Positions 63,088 to 64,000 of a stretch of DNA of 64,000 bases are shown one piece after another. Source of the stretch: Nemertoderma westbladi (lineage: Eukaryota > Xenacoelomorpha > Nemertodermatida > Nemertodermatidae); the NCBI GenBank assembly GCA_032718475.1, contig JAUCBJ010000065.1, forward strand, positions 1 through 64,000. The letters are read 5' to 3'. Made by a program: the position numbers and the translations under genes. Each line of letters opens with the position of its first letter. Position 1 is the stretch's first letter. The notes below the pieces were generated by a model. That model made no database searches. It had not been told where the DNA came from and saw only the letters and a list, made by a program, of their open reading frames with translations.

Positions 63088-64000
63088 CTAAGGAAGACCA
63101 AACCCGAGGTTATTATATATGTCCTCAAGAAGTACTTCGCAAAATTTTTGAGTTTTCCCGTGCAAGTACCTATTATTAAGGGGAAAAGTTATGATGGTGG
63201 CGCACGTGTTCACTGTAAGGCGTCGATTAGGTGAATCCGCTTGACAGAAGCGCAATTCTCCCTGGAAGTTTGGAAATCTGGAGCCGCTTCCGAATTGGAG
63301 AACATCTCCCAAATTCAGTACCTTGGTTTCTTCGGTTCCATCTATTGGAACATAGCTAGAACTCATTTCTTCCTTCTCTACTTTCTTGAGGAATTGATTA
63401 AATTTGAAAACAATTTCAGCGGCTTTCTGGCGTTCACAACTGGTCAACGAATCAAACTTGGGAGTAAAGCATTCCTTTACCTCAATATATGTGACAGGTC
63501 GATGAGAAAGCGAGGCTATGGCCTCTTCTGGGAATGACTTCATTAAATCAAACATACGAATCTTTATCAGAAGGAAAGTCTAAGTCTTCTAAAGCTTTGT
63601 TAAAGTTTGTGTCACCAAATATTTTCGTAACGACTGTGTCTATAGCATTACTCATGTTATCGTCCATTGGGAGAGACAATTTAATGGCATTCGACTCTCC
63701 AAGTGGTTTTCGAATCAATACCGATTCTGAAGCCTGCGAAACTTTCAGTTTGATAATGACGACGTTTGTTGATCGTGGTGGACGCCCAGCAGCAGCAGCC
63801 GAAACACTGACAGTTTGTCTACCTCTGGTACGTTTCATGTTATTCTGATTGCAGTTTGATTGATTGTTATTGCAGTTTGACGTAAGTGCTGTAGTATTTT
63901 CATTTAAAGTCTGGTTTGGGCCTATTGGTAAAGTCTGAACGTCAGCTTCGACTCCCTCATCCTCATCCTCACCCATGTCTACATCATTGCCATTTATCGC
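63088..64000 (-). pseudogene. HECT-domain ubiquitin ligase-like, N-lobe missing, frame break
   Basis: Two overlapping minus-strand frames. The first (open at the window edge to 63548) has a Ser/Asn-rich segment, KRTRGRQTVSVSAAAAGRPP, and VVIIKLKVSQASESVLIRKP...SNAIDTVVTKIF, resembling the module that precedes the HECT domain in invertebrate G2E3-like proteins. After a one-base shift (63548/63555) the second continues FDLMKSFPEEAIASL, VTYIEVKECFTPKF and LGDVLQFGSGSRFP. It ends with the HECT C-lobe: RRLTVNTCATIITFPL, with the catalytic Cys in NTC, and a terminal NNLGFGLP. The large N-lobe that normally lies between is absent. Family by motif: good; function: doubtful. The 5' end is outside the window. 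Confidence 0.65.

Overview
This is eukaryotic, almost certainly metazoan, DNA. One spliced gene shows consistent intron phases. The mobile elements are animal-type: CR1/Jockey-like, RTE-like and restriction-like-endonuclease (RLE) non-LTR elements, a BEL/Pao element, MITEs and foldback elements. A HECT ubiquitin-ligase fragment and a metazoan-type DDE integrase are also present. Composition is AT-rich outside the retroelements. I cannot name the species; a repeat-rich marine invertebrate is my best inference. No rRNA, convincing tRNA or CRISPR was seen.

0-14.6 kb: a ~2.93 kb segment (513-3439) recurs almost unchanged at 8496-11422. The two copies flank a ~1.8 kb G-rich 20-bp minisatellite. 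Both carry a decayed CR1/Jockey-like retrotransposon on the minus strand. Around copy 2 the relic continues to ~14.57 kb and is interrupted twice, by an RTE-like 3' fragment (12-bp target-site duplication, TSD) and by a 270-bp foldback element (9-bp TSD).

14.6-23.4 kb: an 8-bp minisatellite, half of a palindromic MITE, a possible small membrane protein, and a second RTE fragment with a 30-bp TSD. Then comes a 2.5-kb foldback element with an 8-bp TSD. Its arms are inverted arrays of 15- and 17-bp monomers, and it carries a Harbinger-like MITE in its loop.

23.5-37.1 kb: the part that looks most like host genes. A 748-codon intronless, proline-rich minus-strand gene encodes seven repeats of a Y-x-P...PF-x-PLD-x-x-Y type. 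Next are two palindromic MITEs in a region rich in the palindrome TTCTAGAA. Then comes the 3' part of a spliced minus-strand gene: five exons between 34503 and 29482, all four introns in phase 2, 345 codons to the stop. I do not recognise its product. A 2.2-kb inverted-repeat element lies just upstream of it.

37.35-59.63 kb: one array of a 44-bp satellite whose monomer contains an 11-bp dyad. It is split by three retroelements: a 5'-truncated RLE element (39764-41998), a decayed BEL/Pao element with an extra ORF downstream of pol (42444-53185), and a full-length RLE element with an open 1,559-codon frame (54152-59164). Both RLE insertions end in poly(A) and have TSDs made of satellite sequence.

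59.6-64 kb: AT-rich DNA, a 21-bp palindromic repeat array, a DDE integrase gene on the plus strand, a 269-bp MITE, and a converging minus-strand HECT-domain gene that lacks most of the HECT N-lobe and has a frame break.

Most of the window is therefore a record of nested transposition, with perhaps three or four candidate host genes.
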